Shown: piece after piece, positions 1 through 9,972 of the stretch | Numbering within the stretch: the first letter of the stretch is position 1 | Layout: each line of letters opens with the position of its first letter | Assembly: GCF_001428525.1 (NCBI RefSeq) | Contig: NZ_LMHW01000013.1 | Span: forward strand, 402,872 to 466,871 | Origin: Flavobacterium sp. Root186 | GTDB taxonomy: Bacteria; Bacteroidota; Bacteroidia; Flavobacteriales; Flavobacteriaceae | Length of the DNA: 64,000 nt | Reading direction: 5' to 3' | The notes under the pieces: model-generated | Database searches by the model: none | Seen by the model: the letters and a program-made list of their open reading frames with translations, nothing else | What the model was told of the DNA's origin: nothing | Position numbers and translations under genes: made by a program

Positions 1-40
1 CTCCATATCCCGCGATTAATCCTCTAAATATATTGTTCAT
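1..40 (-). CDS. Partial small protein, N-terminus only
   Basis: Reading leftward from an ATG at 38-40, the frame opens with MNNIFRGLIAGYG and runs off the left edge. The Gly-rich, mildly hydrophobic start resembles short conserved flavobacterial proteins, but only 13 residues are visible. No function can be assigned, and the gene could be a short membrane-associated protein. Confidence 0.4.
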   Translation of the reverse strand, partial: MNNIFRGLIAGYG

Positions 41-132
41 GATAATTAGTTTTATGTTATAGTAAATTTGAGAATTAAATCAGAATTTCTGTTTATATGA
101 CTTTTGAAAAAAGTTTCATTATTCACGGATAT

Positions 133-162
133 AAAAAAACACCAGCCTTTCGACTGGTGTTT
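133..162 (-). terminator. Intrinsic terminator of clpB
   Basis: The arms AAACACCAG (137-145) and CTGGTGTTT (154-162) pair perfectly around an 8-nt loop. Read on the minus strand, the stem is followed by a T run. It lies 30 bp past the clpB stop codon. Confidence 0.85.
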
Positions 163-191
163 CCTCCTCAAAAAATAATTAACCAAACAAA

Positions 192-2795
192 TTATAGTGC
201 GGGTTGTGTTTGATTTCTAAAAACCAATTTCCCGTCGAAAGCATCTATTAAGATTATGCTGTCTGTTGTTATATTTCCTGCCAGAATTTCTTTTGACAAT
301 TGATTCAGTACTTCTCTCTGAACCACACGTTTTACTGGTCTTGCACCAAAATGCGGATCATATCCTTTGTCTGACAAATAAGCGATTGCTTCTGGTGTCG
401 CATCCATCGTAATACCTTGCAGCGCCAGCATTTTTGTAACACTTTTCAATTGCAGGCTTACAATTTTAGAAATATTCTCAACTGTAAGCGGTGTAAACAT
501 TACAATTTCATCGATACGGTTTATAAATTCAGGGCGAACGGTTTGTTTCAATAATCCTAAAACTTCATTTTTAGCGGCTTCTGTCGCTGCTTCAACGCTT
601 CCTTTTAGGTTTTCAAACTTTTCCTGAATAATATGACTTCCCATATTTGAGGTCATAATAATAATCGTGTTTTTGAAATCAGCAAGACGGCCTTTATTAT
701 CTGTCAATCTACCTTCATCTAAAACCTGCAATAAAATATTGAACGTATCCGGATGCGCTTTTTCGATCTCGTCTAACAAAATTACAGAATACGGTTTTCT
801 ACGAACAGCTTCAGTCAATTGACCTCCTTCATCATAACCTACATATCCCGGAGGCGCACCAACCAAACGGCTCACACTGTGTCGTTCCTGATACTCACTC
901 ATATCAATACGTGTCATGGCATTTTCGTCATCAAAAAGATATTCGGCCAAGGCTTTTGCAAGCTCCGTTTTACCAACTCCGGTCGTTCCTAAAAACAAGA
1001 ATGTTCCAACAGGTTTTTTCATATCCTGCAAACCGGCACGGCTTCTGCGAACAGCATCACTCACGGCTTCAATTGCTTCTTCCTGACCCACTACACGTTT
1101 GTGCAATTCGTCTTCAAGATGCAGTAGTTTTTCTCTTTCTGTCTGAAGCATTTTCATAACCGGAATTCCAGTCCATTTTGCTACAACTTCTGCAATATCT
1201 TCTCTGGTAACTTCTTCTTTAATTAAAGAATTACCCGATTGAAATTCTAATAATTGTTTTTGCAGTGCTTCCTGACGTTCTTGTGCTTCTTTTATTTTTC
1301 CATAACGAATTTCGGCTACTTTTCCGTAATCACCATCACGTTCTGCACGTTCTGCTTCGTATTTAAAATCTTCTATTTCTAATTTTACAGCCTGAATTCC
1401 GTCTACAATATCTTTTTCAGATTTCCATCTGGCGTAGATTTCATTGCGTTCTTCTTTTAGGTTTGCCAAATCCATACGAAGGATTTTTAGCTTACTTTCT
1501 TCTTTCTCACGTTTGATCGCTTCGATTTCAATTTCCAACTGCATAATTTTACGATCCAAAACATCTAATTCCTCAGGTTTTGAATTGATTTCCATACGCA
1601 GTTTCGAAGCCGCTTCATCCATTAAGTCGATCGCTTTATCTGGTAAAAAACGGTTTGTAATATAACGCTGCGAAAGTTCAACAGCAGCAATAATCGCCTC
1701 GTCTTTAATCTGCACTTTATGGTGCGTTTCGTATTTTTCTTTAATTCCACGTAAAATTGAAATAGCACTTTCTGTATCCGGTTCATCGATTAAAATTTTT
1801 TGAAAACGTCTTTCAAGTGCTTTATCTTTTTCGAAATATTTTTGATATTCATCTAAAGTTGTCGCTCCAATTGCTCTTAACTCACCACGAGCCAAAGCCG
1901 GTTTTAAGATGTTAGCCGCATCCATAGCGCCTTCACCTCCACCAGCGCCTACAAGTGTATGAATTTCATCAATAAACAAAACGATGTCTCCTTCGGCAGC
2001 GGTAACTTCTTTTACAACCGATTTTAAACGCTCTTCAAATTCTCCTTTGAATTTCGCTCCTGCGATCAAAGCTCCCATATCTAATGAGAAAACGATTTTA
2101 TCTTTTAAATTTTCAGGAACGTCTCCATCAACAATTCTATGTGCTAAACCCTCTGCAATTGCAGTTTTACCAACTCCCGGTTCACCAATAAGCATTGGAT
2201 TATTTTTTGTTCTGCGGGTCAAAATCTGCAATACACGACGAATTTCTTCATCACGTCCAATAACCGGATCTAATTTTCCGGTACGGGCTAATTCATTTAA
2301 ATTTTTAGCGTACTTATTCAATGAATTATAGGTTTCTTCGGCAGAAGCAGAAGTCACTCTTTCACCTTTACGTAATTCCTCGATTGCGGCTTTAAGACCT
2401 TTTCCTGTAACGCCCTGATCTTTTAAAATTTGAGAAACTTTGCTTTTTGAATCGAAAATTGCCAAGATTAAATGCTCGATCGAAACGTATTCGTCGTTCA
2501 TTTTCTGCGCAATGATTTCAGCTTCATTCAAAGCTTTATTTGCATCTCTTGAAAGCAGAATGTCACCTCCTGAAACTTTTGGAAAACTCTGAATTGTACT
2601 GTCCAGAATTTGCAAAAACAAGGGTACATTTACATTTAATTTCTTTAAAATAAATGGCGCGACGTTTTCATCAACTTCAAAAATTGCTTTGAAAATGTGC
2701 TCATTTTCAATTTGCTGCTGACCATTTCGCTGCGCTAATTGCTGCGACAACTGAATGGCTTCCTGCGATTTAATAGTAAATTTATTTATGTTCAT
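192..2795 (-). CDS. clpB: ATP-dependent disaggregase ClpB (Hsp100)
   Basis: This is a cytosolic hexameric AAA+ chaperone that threads aggregated proteins through its pore together with DnaK/DnaJ/GrpE. The 867 residues match the usual ClpB length. In order there are two N-terminal Clp repeats (about 1-145), a first AAA module with Walker A GEPGVGKT near residue 205 and Walker B LFIDEIH, and a long charged coiled-coil middle domain (about 400-530). A second AAA module follows with GTTGVGKT and LLDEIEKAH, then the C-terminal ClpB D2-small domain. The middle domain separates it from ClpA and ClpC. It is monocistronic, with its own terminator at 133-162, and divergent from the YtxJ gene. No CIRCE or HrcA-like operator was recognised upstream. 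Confidence 0.97.
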   Translation of the reverse strand: MNINKFTIKSQEAIQLSQQLAQRNGQQQIENEHIFKAIFEVDENVAPFILKKLNVNVPLFLQILDSTIQSFPKVSGGDILLSRDANKALNEAEIIAQKMNDEYVSIEHLILAIFDSKSKVSQILKDQGVTGKGLKAAIEELRKGERVTSASAEETYNSLNKYAKNLNELARTGKLDPVIGRDEEIRRVLQILTRRTKNNPMLIGEPGVGKTAIAEGLAHRIVDGDVPENLKDKIVFSLDMGALIAGAKFKGEFEERLKSVVKEVTAAEGDIVLFIDEIHTLVGAGGGEGAMDAANILKPALARGELRAIGATTLDEYQKYFEKDKALERRFQKILIDEPDTESAISILRGIKEKYETHHKVQIKDEAIIAAVELSQRYITNRFLPDKAIDLMDEAASKLRMEINSKPEELDVLDRKIMQLEIEIEAIKREKEESKLKILRMDLANLKEERNEIYARWKSEKDIVDGIQAVKLEIEDFKYEAERAERDGDYGKVAEIRYGKIKEAQERQEALQKQLLEFQSGNSLIKEEVTREDIAEVVAKWTGIPVMKMLQTEREKLLHLEDELHKRVVGQEEAIEAVSDAVRRSRAGLQDMKKPVGTFLFLGTTGVGKTELAKALAEYLFDDENAMTRIDMSEYQERHSVSRLVGAPPGYVGYDEGGQLTEAVRRKPYSVILLDEIEKAHPDTFNILLQVLDEGRLTDNKGRLADFKNTIIIMTSNMGSHIIQEKFENLKGSVEAATEAAKNEVLGLLKQTVRPEFINRIDEIVMFTPLTVENISKIVSLQLKSVTKMLALQGITMDATPEAIAYLSDKGYDPHFGARPVKRVVQREVLNQLSKEILAGNITTDSIILIDAFDGKLVFRNQTQPAL

Positions 2796-3000
2796 ATTTT
2801 TAAGATTTGATTGATTTTTGTTTTAAAATATTCGATTACATTAAAGTTAAGACTTATTGAGATATTTTTTTAGCTCAAAAGATTTAACTTTGCTTTCGAA
2901 TATTCAAATTACATTCCACAGTAAAAACAAAGACAAAATGACGCAAAAACGATAATTTCAATCCGTTTTAAATGTCAAAAAGTCACAAAACAAGCCAAAT

Positions 3001-3390
3001 ATGAGTTTTTTTAATTCAATCTTCGGAAGTTCAGAGAACTCAGATTCTCCAAAAAGTAAAGTTAATTGGACTGAATTGACCGATATTCATCAATTAATGG
3101 AAATCGAAGCAATATCTAATGAAAAACCTGTTGTAATTTTTAAACACAGTACAAGGTGCAGCATCAGCCGTATGGCGCTAAAACAATTTGAAAGAGAGTT
3201 TGATCTTGAAGAAGTTGTCGATGCCTATTTTCTTGACCTAATTGCACATAGGGATGTTTCTAATGAAATTGCGGACAAATTTGGTGTTTATCATGAATCC
3301 CCGCAGTTAATTTTAATCAAAAACGGAAAAGCTGTTTATAATGTTTCGCATAGCGATATTGATGCTGAAGCACTAAAAAGTAAAGTTTAA
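3001..3390 (+). CDS. ytxJ: YtxJ/BrxC-like bacillithiol-system monothiol protein
   Basis: This 129-aa cytosolic protein has a thioredoxin-like fold and the motif HSTRCSIS around residues 49-56. That gives a single Cys in a CxxS context instead of CxxC, the hallmark of the YtxJ/BrxC family linked to bacillithiol redox chemistry (de-bacillithiolation). The cis-Pro region (SPQLILIKNGKAV) is also present. Family membership is clear. That this organism makes bacillithiol is an inference, since no bshA, bshB or bshC is in the window. A TAACTTTG box at 2885-2892 could be its -7 element, but no well-spaced -33 box was seen. The HD-domain gene follows 19 bp downstream, probably co-transcribed. Confidence 0.85.
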   Translation: MSFFNSIFGSSENSDSPKSKVNWTELTDIHQLMEIEAISNEKPVVIFKHSTRCSISRMALKQFEREFDLEEVVDAYFLDLIAHRDVSNEIADKFGVYHESPQLILIKNGKAVYNVSHSDIDAEALKSKV

Positions 3391-3409
3391 TAATTCTAAA
3401 GTTGATTAA

Positions 3410-3952
3410 ATGGATGTACAGACAGCTTATCAAAAAACGATAATTTTTGCAACAATAAAGCATTTAGAAAATAATCAGACTATTACTGATTCTAATCTTC
3501 CCTATGTTATTCATTTGAGCAATGTTACGATGGAAATTTTAATTGCATCAAATAATACAGACCATTTTGATCTAAATTTTGCAACACAAGTTGCTTTATT
3601 ACATGATACGCTAGAAGATACAAATACAACATTTGAAGAATTGGAACTTGAATTTGGACTGGAAATTGCCAAAGGGGTTTCTGCTCTTACAAAGGACAGC
3701 AATTTGCCTAAAGAAGAAAAGATGCTGGATAGTTTAAACAGAATTTCAAAACTTAGAAAAGAAATCTGGGCAGTAAAATTGGCTGATAGAATTACCAATT
3801 TGCAAAAACCACCAAAAAGCTGGGACAATCTTAAAAGAAGAAATTATAAGAATGAAGCGGAGATTATTTTGGAAAAATTAAAAGGCGGTAATCCGTATTT
3901 AGAAAATCGTTTACGCTCTAAAATAGAAGAATACGAACAATATCTTGATTAA
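3410..3952 (+). CDS. Small HD-domain protein, MESH1-like (p)ppGpp hydrolase candidate
   Basis: This 180-aa protein carries the single-domain HD phosphohydrolase pattern of small alarmone hydrolases. It has YVIHLSNV (first metal His), LLHDTLEDT (HDxxED) and VKLADRITNL (distal Asp), spaced as in the RelA/SpoT hydrolase domain. There is no synthetase, TGS or ACT domain, so it would act alone in the cytosol. Hydrolysis of ppGpp is an inference from these motifs; other nucleotide or phosphate substrates are possible. It sits 19 bp after the YtxJ gene and is followed by a strong terminator, so the two form a small transcription unit. Confidence 0.75.
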   Translation: MDVQTAYQKTIIFATIKHLENNQTITDSNLPYVIHLSNVTMEILIASNNTDHFDLNFATQVALLHDTLEDTNTTFEELELEFGLEIAKGVSALTKDSNLPKEEKMLDSLNRISKLRKEIWAVKLADRITNLQKPPKSWDNLKRRNYKNEAEIILEKLKGGNPYLENRLRSKIEEYEQYLD

Positions 3953-3972
3953 GATTCTTTATTAAAACAAAC

Positions 3973-4007
3973 AAAAAACGCTGAATAAAATTCAGCGTTT
4001 TTTGTTT
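3973..4007 (+). terminator. Intrinsic terminator after HD-domain gene
   Basis: The stem AACGCTGAA/TTCAGCGTT with loop TAAAA is followed by a T-rich run on the plus strand. It lies about 25 bp past the stop codon of the HD-domain gene. Confidence 0.85.
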
Positions 4008-4068
4008 TATAAGTTTTCACTTTTTAAATTTTCACTGTAATAATTAACCATTCACAATTTACAATTAA

Positions 4069-5238
4069 TTAAAAACTTTCTCCAGATCCGCCGCCGCTAA
4101 ATCCTCCTCCTCCAAAATCCATTGGCGACTCTGTTTTAACTTCCGGTTTCATACCAAAAGTTGAAGCTACGATTAAAGTCTGAGCATTTAAAATTGCAGT
4201 TGAATGATTGATCCTGTCCGGTTTAAAAGTTAATCCGGATTCTTTATTTTTTAATTTTTGGATAGAGACAAATGCAATGGCAAACATCACTAATCCTCCA
4301 ATAGTTAATGCGGCTTCAATTGGTAAAACCGAATAATAAAATCGGATGGTAAAAACAGTAAAAGCTATTGCTCCAAAACTAATCCAAAGCATGATTCTGT
4401 CTTTGGTTTTTAAAGCCTGAACCAAATACACAACGGGAACTACAAACGTAAATACGTAAAAGAAATAAGCAAACGGAATATCCTGTCCCGGCTGAACTTC
4501 AATTCCTAAAAGTTCTGCAGAAAGTTCTCTTACTACTAAATAGTTGCAGGAAAGATAAAATAGAATCAAACAGAAACTATTGGCTAACAATAATCCGTTG
4601 TAATAGTAAACTTCTTTTAAATTCTTGATTCTTTGTTTCGTAAAAAAATAAAACCCTGCCGAAACTAACATTGCCACAAAAGGTAAAATTGTTTTACCAA
4701 TATCTCCAATTTCAAACATTCCGAAAAATAAAACTGCTGAACTTGCCAAACAAAAAACAAGCATAGAAAGCAGATGTAAGTATCTTTTATAAGTTAAAAA
4801 AGAAGCAATGGCAACAAAAATAGCGGGAGTTAATCCTGTTTCAAAATCTTCTGTAAGTATGACAACAGCACCGCCAACATTTAAAAGTATTCCTAAAATA
4901 AAAGCATCATCTAAGCCGTGTCTGTAATATTTATTAGTCGATAAAAATTCAGCACCTGCAATACCAACACCTGCAAAAAGAAAACAGCAAATTTTAAAAA
5001 AAGATTCTGCGCCTGATAATGCAATTAAAGAAATAAAGCTGCAAATAGAGGAATATAGAAATGATCCCAGCAGAAAAAATCCTAAACGCACTAGAATGTT
5101 ATTTTGAATTTTGAAAGATGATAATTTATTTCTAATTATTTTCTTTTGTTCTTTGCTGATAAACCCTCCTTTTTCAAGAGAATCTGCTTCTTCAGTTAAA
5201 AATAAATTATTTAGTAAATTTTTATCGTGTACTATCAT
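4069..5238 (-). CDS. Polytopic membrane protein with Gly-rich C-terminal tail
   Basis: This 389-aa integral inner-membrane protein has a soluble, charged N-terminus of about 50 residues, then roughly ten hydrophobic segments. Its cytosolic tail ends in GGGGFSGGGSGESF. The N-terminal layout resembles the DUF2157 protein encoded just upstream, and the tail recalls the Gly-Ser-Phe tails of TPM/YgcG-type membrane proteins. The function is unknown. It overlaps its neighbour by 4 bp (start/stop ATGA type), indicating translational coupling. The two probably form a hetero-oligomer, but that is an inference. Confidence 0.7.
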   Translation of the reverse strand: MIVHDKNLLNNLFLTEEADSLEKGGFISKEQKKIIRNKLSSFKIQNNILVRLGFFLLGSFLYSSICSFISLIALSGAESFFKICCFLFAGVGIAGAEFLSTNKYYRHGLDDAFILGILLNVGGAVVILTEDFETGLTPAIFVAIASFLTYKRYLHLLSMLVFCLASSAVLFFGMFEIGDIGKTILPFVAMLVSAGFYFFTKQRIKNLKEVYYYNGLLLANSFCLILFYLSCNYLVVRELSAELLGIEVQPGQDIPFAYFFYVFTFVVPVVYLVQALKTKDRIMLWISFGAIAFTVFTIRFYYSVLPIEAALTIGGLVMFAIAFVSIQKLKNKESGLTFKPDRINHSTAILNAQTLIVASTFGMKPEVKTESPMDFGGGGFSGGGSGESF

Positions 5239-6233
5239 TCGGCTATTTCTTTATTGAAGTTTTTAATCAGTTTTATAAACAATACTATTGAACCAATGAA
5301 ATAAGCTGGCAATATCATGATAAATAATACCCATATATCACCAAAATCAATGTTTTCGAAAATTCTAAATATGAAAATATTAATGCCAATATAGGCGTAA
5401 ACAATCATGAAAACGTACAATGAAATTGCTTTGAGCTGATGACTTATTTTATAAAAGTAAACAGATGAGCCTGCTAAAATTAAAGAGAAAAGAAGCCAGA
5501 TAATTTCTTCACTAACCATATTGCTTATTGAGGCAATACTTATAATATGCAAAGCAAATGTGAGATAGATAAGCGCAAAATGTGTTTTTAAATTAATTCT
5601 GAAACTATAAACTGTCCATAGAATAAGTAAAAGACCAAGCATAATAGCTGAATAACTTAAACTTTGACTGGCATAAAAATTATTATTGCCATTAAAAATA
5701 TCCTGTGGTGTTACCGAAAGTCCAACGTACGCTGCCAAACCTGTAACAGCAATGGTTAAAACGCTTTTGTTATCAAAATAATAGGCACAAAAGAAACTGA
5801 CAATTGTTGGGACTAAAGTCGCCAAACCATAATGTGTTCCAAATAACTCATATTGAACCTGAAGATATCCTATAAAAATGCAGGTGAGAACATTGGCTGT
5901 TAAAACCACATATTCCAAAAAATGACTTTCTGTTGTGGTTTCTGTTTTTTGGAAACCTTTAGAATTTTTAAAACAATAATAAAAGCAGCCACAAATAAGA
6001 ACAAACAAAATAGCCAGAAGTGCAATGTGTCCAACACTATCAATATTGTCATAGATAAGAATTCCTATTCCTGACGTAAACATTAAAACTGAAATGGAGA
6101 GCAACAGTTTTAATTCTACATTGAGTGAAAAAATATTGAGACTTCGATATTCTTTTATTTCCTGGAACTGATTTTCGGTAATTAGATTTTTCTCAAAAAG
6201 ACCTTGAGATGCCTGTTCGTCAAATTGCGTCAT
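5235..6233 (-). CDS. DUF2157-type polytopic membrane protein
   Basis: This 332-aa inner-membrane protein starts with a short amphipathic cytosolic segment (LFEKNLITENQFQEI), as in DUF2157 proteins, followed by about ten transmembrane helices. It is the first gene of a two-gene unit, and its stop codon overlaps the start of the next gene by 4 bp. The biochemical role is not known. The paired, coupled arrangement of two related membrane proteins is the main clue to function. No signal peptide or catalytic motif was seen. Confidence 0.7.
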   Translation of the reverse strand: MTQFDEQASQGLFEKNLITENQFQEIKEYRSLNIFSLNVELKLLLSISVLMFTSGIGILIYDNIDSVGHIALLAILFVLICGCFYYCFKNSKGFQKTETTTESHFLEYVVLTANVLTCIFIGYLQVQYELFGTHYGLATLVPTIVSFFCAYYFDNKSVLTIAVTGLAAYVGLSVTPQDIFNGNNNFYASQSLSYSAIMLGLLLILWTVYSFRINLKTHFALIYLTFALHIISIASISNMVSEEIIWLLFSLILAGSSVYFYKISHQLKAISLYVFMIVYAYIGINIFIFRIFENIDFGDIWVLFIMILPAYFIGSIVLFIKLIKNFNKEIAE

Positions 6234-6314
6234 ATTTTTGATTTAAAAATAATAGATTCTCAAATTTAGATAATTAGGTCGAAGTTTCTTATGTTTCAAA
6301 AATATATTTAAAGA

Positions 6315-6353
6315 AATAAAAAAAACCGATTTGTATTATCTACAAATCGGTTT
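6315..6353 (-). terminator. Intrinsic terminator of the arginine operon
   Basis: The arms ACCGATTTGTA (6325-6335) and TACAAATCGGT (6341-6351) form an 11-bp perfect stem with a 5-nt loop. It is followed on the minus strand by a run of T. It sits just past argH, the last gene of the operon. Confidence 0.9.
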
Positions 6354-6376
6354 CATATTATTTAGGAAATAAGCTT

Positions 6377-7657
6377 TTAGAAAGCAGCTTTCATTTTGTC
6401 TTTAATCGAATCAAGACATAAGTTGTTAATACTTCCTTCATGCGTGTGTTTTGTTTGTTTTGGAGATTTGTATGTTCCTGCTTCCAATTGTTCTGCAACG
6501 GCTTTATAAGCATCTCTAAACGGCATTCCTTCAACAACCATTTCATTTAAAGTATCCACAGTAAATAAGTAATCGTATTTTTTATCTTCTAAAATATGAT
6601 CTTTAACCGTAATATCTTTAATAGAAAATATGGCAATATCCAAACAAGCTTTAAGGTTTTGAATTGCCGGAAACAGACCTTCTTTTAAAAGCTGTAAATC
6701 TCTGTGATAACCGCTCGGTAAATTATTTGTGATTAAAGTGATTTCGTATGGTAATGCCTGAATCTTATTGCATTTTCCTCTTATTAATTCGAAAACATCA
6801 GGGTTTTTCTTGTGAGGCATAATACTTGAACCTGTTGTAAGATGCGCCGGAAGACCAATAAAATCAAAGTTCTGGCTCATATACAAACAAACGTCCATGG
6901 CAAATTTTGACAACGTTCCTGCAACGCTTGTCATGGCAAAAGCAACCGTTTTCTCTGCTTTTCCTCGACTCATTTGTGCAGCAACTGCGTTGTATTTTAA
7001 AGTTTCGAAACCTAATTCCTTAGTTGTAAATGTTCTGTTGATTGGGAATGAACTTCCATAACCCGCTGCAGATCCTAACGGATTCTGATCTACAATTTTT
7101 GAAGCTGCGTTCAACATCGTAACATCATCAATTAAACTTTCAGCGTAAGCAGAAAACCACATTCCGAATGACGATGGCATTGCGATTTGTAAATGCGTAT
7201 AACCTGGCAATAAAACATTTTGATGCTTTTCTGCCGATTCCATTAACAAATCAAACAATGTTTTTACCTGTTCTTTTATGGCTTTTAATTCGTCTTTTAA
7301 ATACAAATGAACATCTACCAAAACCTGATCGTTACGAGAACGGGCGGTATGGATTTTCTTTCCTGCATCACCTAGTTTTGCGGTTAGCAGATATTCGATT
7401 TTAGAATGTACGTCTTCGAAACTGTCTTCGATTTCGAAATTTCCAACTACAATATCGGCAATGATTTCGTTTAATGCATCAACTAAAGAAGTGGTTTCTT
7501 CAGCGGTTAATAAACCAATTTGCCCAAGCATTTTGGCATGAGCAATTGAACCCAAAGCATCGTATTTTGCTAAAACTAAATCTAATTCACGATCGTTTCC
7601 AACGGTGAATTGTTCAATTTGTTTGTCTGTTGGTATTCCTTTTTCCCAAAGTTTCAT
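6377..7657 (-). CDS. argH: Argininosuccinate lyase
   Basis: This cytosolic homotetramer cleaves argininosuccinate to arginine and fumarate, the last step of arginine synthesis. Visible signatures are the fumarase/aspartase-superfamily loop GSSIMPHKKNPD with the catalytic Ser, HTARSRNDQV, and TGYTHLQ-like residues (LPGYTHLQIAMPSS). I start it at the ATG at 7657 (MKLWEKG), the usual N-terminus of the family, giving 426 aa. An in-frame ATG 24 bp upstream would add eight residues (MKQKNIHL). It is the last gene of the arginine operon, separated from argE by a repeat element (7756-7837). Confidence 0.95.
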   Translation of the reverse strand: MKLWEKGIPTDKQIEQFTVGNDRELDLVLAKYDALGSIAHAKMLGQIGLLTAEETTSLVDALNEIIADIVVGNFEIEDSFEDVHSKIEYLLTAKLGDAGKKIHTARSRNDQVLVDVHLYLKDELKAIKEQVKTLFDLLMESAEKHQNVLLPGYTHLQIAMPSSFGMWFSAYAESLIDDVTMLNAASKIVDQNPLGSAAGYGSSFPINRTFTTKELGFETLKYNAVAAQMSRGKAEKTVAFAMTSVAGTLSKFAMDVCLYMSQNFDFIGLPAHLTTGSSIMPHKKNPDVFELIRGKCNKIQALPYEITLITNNLPSGYHRDLQLLKEGLFPAIQNLKACLDIAIFSIKDITVKDHILEDKKYDYLFTVDTLNEMVVEGMPFRDAYKAVAEQLEAGTYKSPKQTKHTHEGSINNLCLDSIKDKMKAAF

Positions 7658-7755
7658 AAGATGTATGTTTTTTTGTTTCACAGAGCTTCACTAAGAAACT
7701 CAGAGATTCACAAAGTTCTATTTTATTACTATGTTTCTTTATTTCCTGAATGTAC

Positions 7756-7837
7756 TAGCCCCGATAGTAGTGGAAATCCTTTTATTTTTTTCCTTTAAAA
7801 AAATAAAAGATTGGAACGGATAGCGGGAAATAGCTTC
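7756..7837 (-). repeat. Dispersed hairpin element, copy 1
   Basis: This intergenic element lies between argE and argH. Its ends read GAAGCTA...GGGGCTA on the minus strand, around a perfect 12-bp stem (7780-7791 with 7797-7808, A/T-rich). It shares its end words (GAGCTA/GAAGCTA, ATTTCCA, GGGCTA) and a T-rich centre with the copy at 32697-32838. It may act as an RNA hairpin within the operon transcript. The origin is unknown. Confidence 0.6.
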
Positions 7838-7846
7838 TAAAAAATA

Positions 7847-8917
7847 TTATAATTTAAAGAAATCGGTTAGTATCTTGATATACAAATCGACTCCTTCTTC
7901 TATTTCATTTATAAAAATAAATTCATCTGCTGAATGTGAACGCAATGTTTCTCCTGGTCCTAATTTTAAAGACTGACAGCTTAAAACAGATTGGTCTGAA
8001 AGCGTCGGAGATCCATAAGTTGTTCTTCCTAAAGCAATTCCAGCCTGAACTAAACCGTGTGCAACCGGAATAGACGATGCGTTTAAATGCATTGATCTTG
8101 GCGTTACTTCGGCGTTTACGTTGGCTTTAACAACCTCTAAAATTTCAGTATTGGTATAACGATCTGTTACACGGATATCAACTACCAAATCACATTCTGA
8201 AGGAACAACATTATGTTGTTTTCCAGCGCTGATCTGCGTTACGGTCATTTTTACTGGACCTAAAACATCAGAGATTTTGTCGAATTTATAATTTTTAAAC
8301 CATTCCATTACGGGAATTGATTTGTATAATGAATTATCATCGTTTTGATGTGCGGCGTGGCTTGCGGTTCCTTTTACTTTTACGTCTAGAACTAACAAAC
8401 CTTTTTCAGCCACAGCCAATTGCATCAAAGTTGGTTCGCCAACAATTGCACAATCTAACTCTGGTAAATGTTTTAAAACGCTGTTTAAACCGTTTTTTCC
8501 GCTGCTTTCTTCTTCGGCGGAAGCCACAATTACAATATTGTGCGAAAGATTTTGATTTTCGTAAAAATGAACAAAGGTTGCTAATAATGAAACCAAACAT
8601 CCTCCAGCGTCATTACTTCCTAATCCGAATAATTTGCCGTCTTTTTCAATCGCTTTAAAAGGATCGTTGGTGTAAGCTTGATTTGGTTTTACGGTATCGT
8701 GATGTGAGTTTAGTAAAAGTGTTGGTTTGTTTTCGTCGAAATATTTATTGAAAGCCCACACATTATTGTTTTCTCTTTGAAAAGGAATCTCGTTTTGATT
8801 GAACCAATTTTCGATTAACAGAGCCGTTTGATCTTCTTCACTTGAAAATGAAGGGGTTTCGATTAAGCTTTTTAATAAACTAATTGCTTCCTGGGTAAGC
8901 GTATCTATATTTTTCAT
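7847..8917 (-). CDS. argE: M20-family deacylase, N-acetyl/N-succinyl-ornithine or -citrulline deacylase
   Basis: This 356-aa cytosolic di-zinc amidohydrolase removes the N-acyl group of an arginine precursor. Metal-binding signatures are NSHHDTV, GLGSNDAGG and AEEESSG (catalytic Glu pair), with a distal LSDQS...LGPGETLRSHSADEFI. In Bacteroidetes that use N-succinylated intermediates and ArgF', the substrate is expected to be N-succinylcitrulline; this is inferred from the operon. The ATG at 8917 is preferred. An in-frame TTG 21 bp upstream would add seven residues. It lies between argB and argH. Confidence 0.88.
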   Translation of the reverse strand: MKNIDTLTQEAISLLKSLIETPSFSSEEDQTALLIENWFNQNEIPFQRENNNVWAFNKYFDENKPTLLLNSHHDTVKPNQAYTNDPFKAIEKDGKLFGLGSNDAGGCLVSLLATFVHFYENQNLSHNIVIVASAEEESSGKNGLNSVLKHLPELDCAIVGEPTLMQLAVAEKGLLVLDVKVKGTASHAAHQNDDNSLYKSIPVMEWFKNYKFDKISDVLGPVKMTVTQISAGKQHNVVPSECDLVVDIRVTDRYTNTEILEVVKANVNAEVTPRSMHLNASSIPVAHGLVQAGIALGRTTYGSPTLSDQSVLSCQSLKLGPGETLRSHSADEFIFINEIEEGVDLYIKILTDFFKL

Positions 8918-9195
8918 TTTGTTGTGCTCTTGCCACAAAGGCGCTAAGTCGCTAAGTTTTTTTTAAGCTTTTACTTTCTTAACTAAATAATATGCGACAT
9001 TTTTAATTTGCGCAAATTTCTTAAATTAATATTTAAAAGCACTGCGCAGTTCCGTTTTTTTGCCACTGATTACACGTATTTTCATAAATTATTTTTTTAT
9101 CTCAGATTTAAAATCAAAATAAACTTTTTAATGTATGTCTAAAATTATTTTCTCTTTTAACAGAGAAAATTAGCGTCAATTCATGGCAACATTTT

Positions 9196-9972
9196 TTATA
9201 ATGTAATAGTTGTATGCAGAACATCTGGATTTTGAAGCATTTTGTGATGCCCGATTTTGATTTTCTGTACACCTCTTGATAAACTATTGAAACAGTTATC
9301 CAGTTTTGGAATCATTCCGGAATGGATTACTTTTTCTTCTTTTAGCTTATTGTATAATGCTTCGTTGATTTCTGTTATTACAGATGAATCGTCTTCTGAA
9401 TCTTGTAAAACACCTTGTTTTTCAAAACAATATGTCAGCGTAACATCAAAAACTTCAGATAGTGCAATTGATAATTCGCTTGCAATCGTATCCGCATTGG
9501 TGTTTAGTAATTGTCCGTTTTTATCGTGTGTAATCGCGCAGAAAACGGGAACGATTCCAGCTTCTAATAAAGTAGCCAGTAATTTGGTATTGACTTGCTT
9601 TACATCGCCTACAAAGCCGTAATCGATTGTGGGGTGATTTCTTTTTACTGACTGAATTAAATTGCCATCAGCTCCGGAAAATCCCATTGCATTATTATTT
9701 TTTGACTGCAATTGTGCCACAACATTTTTATTGATTTCTCCTGCATAAATCATCACTACAACATCAAGCATTGGAGCATCTGTAATGCGGCGTCCGTCAA
9801 TCATTTGAGGAACCAAACCAATACTCTGTGCCATCTTTGTAGCCGATTTTCCACCGCCGTGAACCAAAACTTTATATCCTTCAATTTTAGAAAAATCGGT
9901 TAAGAATTGTTCTAATTCTGCTGGATTATCGATGATGTTTCCACCAATTTTTATTACTTTAACTTTCTTCAT
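9196..9972 (-). CDS. argB: N-acylglutamate kinase
   Basis: This 258-aa amino-acid-kinase-fold enzyme phosphorylates N-acetyl- or, in Bacteroidetes, probably N-succinyl-glutamate in the cytosol. Motifs are VIKIGGNI (N-terminal Lys-Gly-Gly), VHGGGK, GFSGADGNL, LNTNADTIASELS and the C-terminal HSGMIPKL. There is no N-terminal helix of the arginine-sensitive type, so direct feedback inhibition is unlikely; this is an inference from length. It follows argF' across a 94-bp junction filled with CTAAGG-type repeats (9973-10066). Confidence 0.94.
   Translation of the reverse strand: MKKVKVIKIGGNIIDNPAELEQFLTDFSKIEGYKVLVHGGGKSATKMAQSIGLVPQMIDGRRITDAPMLDVVVMIYAGEINKNVVAQLQSKNNNAMGFSGADGNLIQSVKRNHPTIDYGFVGDVKQVNTKLLATLLEAGIVPVFCAITHDKNGQLLNTNADTIASELSIALSEVFDVTLTYCFEKQGVLQDSEDDSSVITEINEALYNKLKEEKVIHSGMIPKLDNCFNSLSRGVQKIKIGHHKMLQNPDVLHTTITL

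Noticed and set aside
911..2331. Plus-strand open frames opposite clpB
   Set aside because: They are shadows of a strongly conserved gene on the other strand.
9147..9170. Hairpin ATTTTCTC/GAGAAAAT as terminator between argB and argE
   Set aside because: The 8-bp AT-rich stem has no T run after it on the minus strand, and the genes are expected to be co-transcribed.
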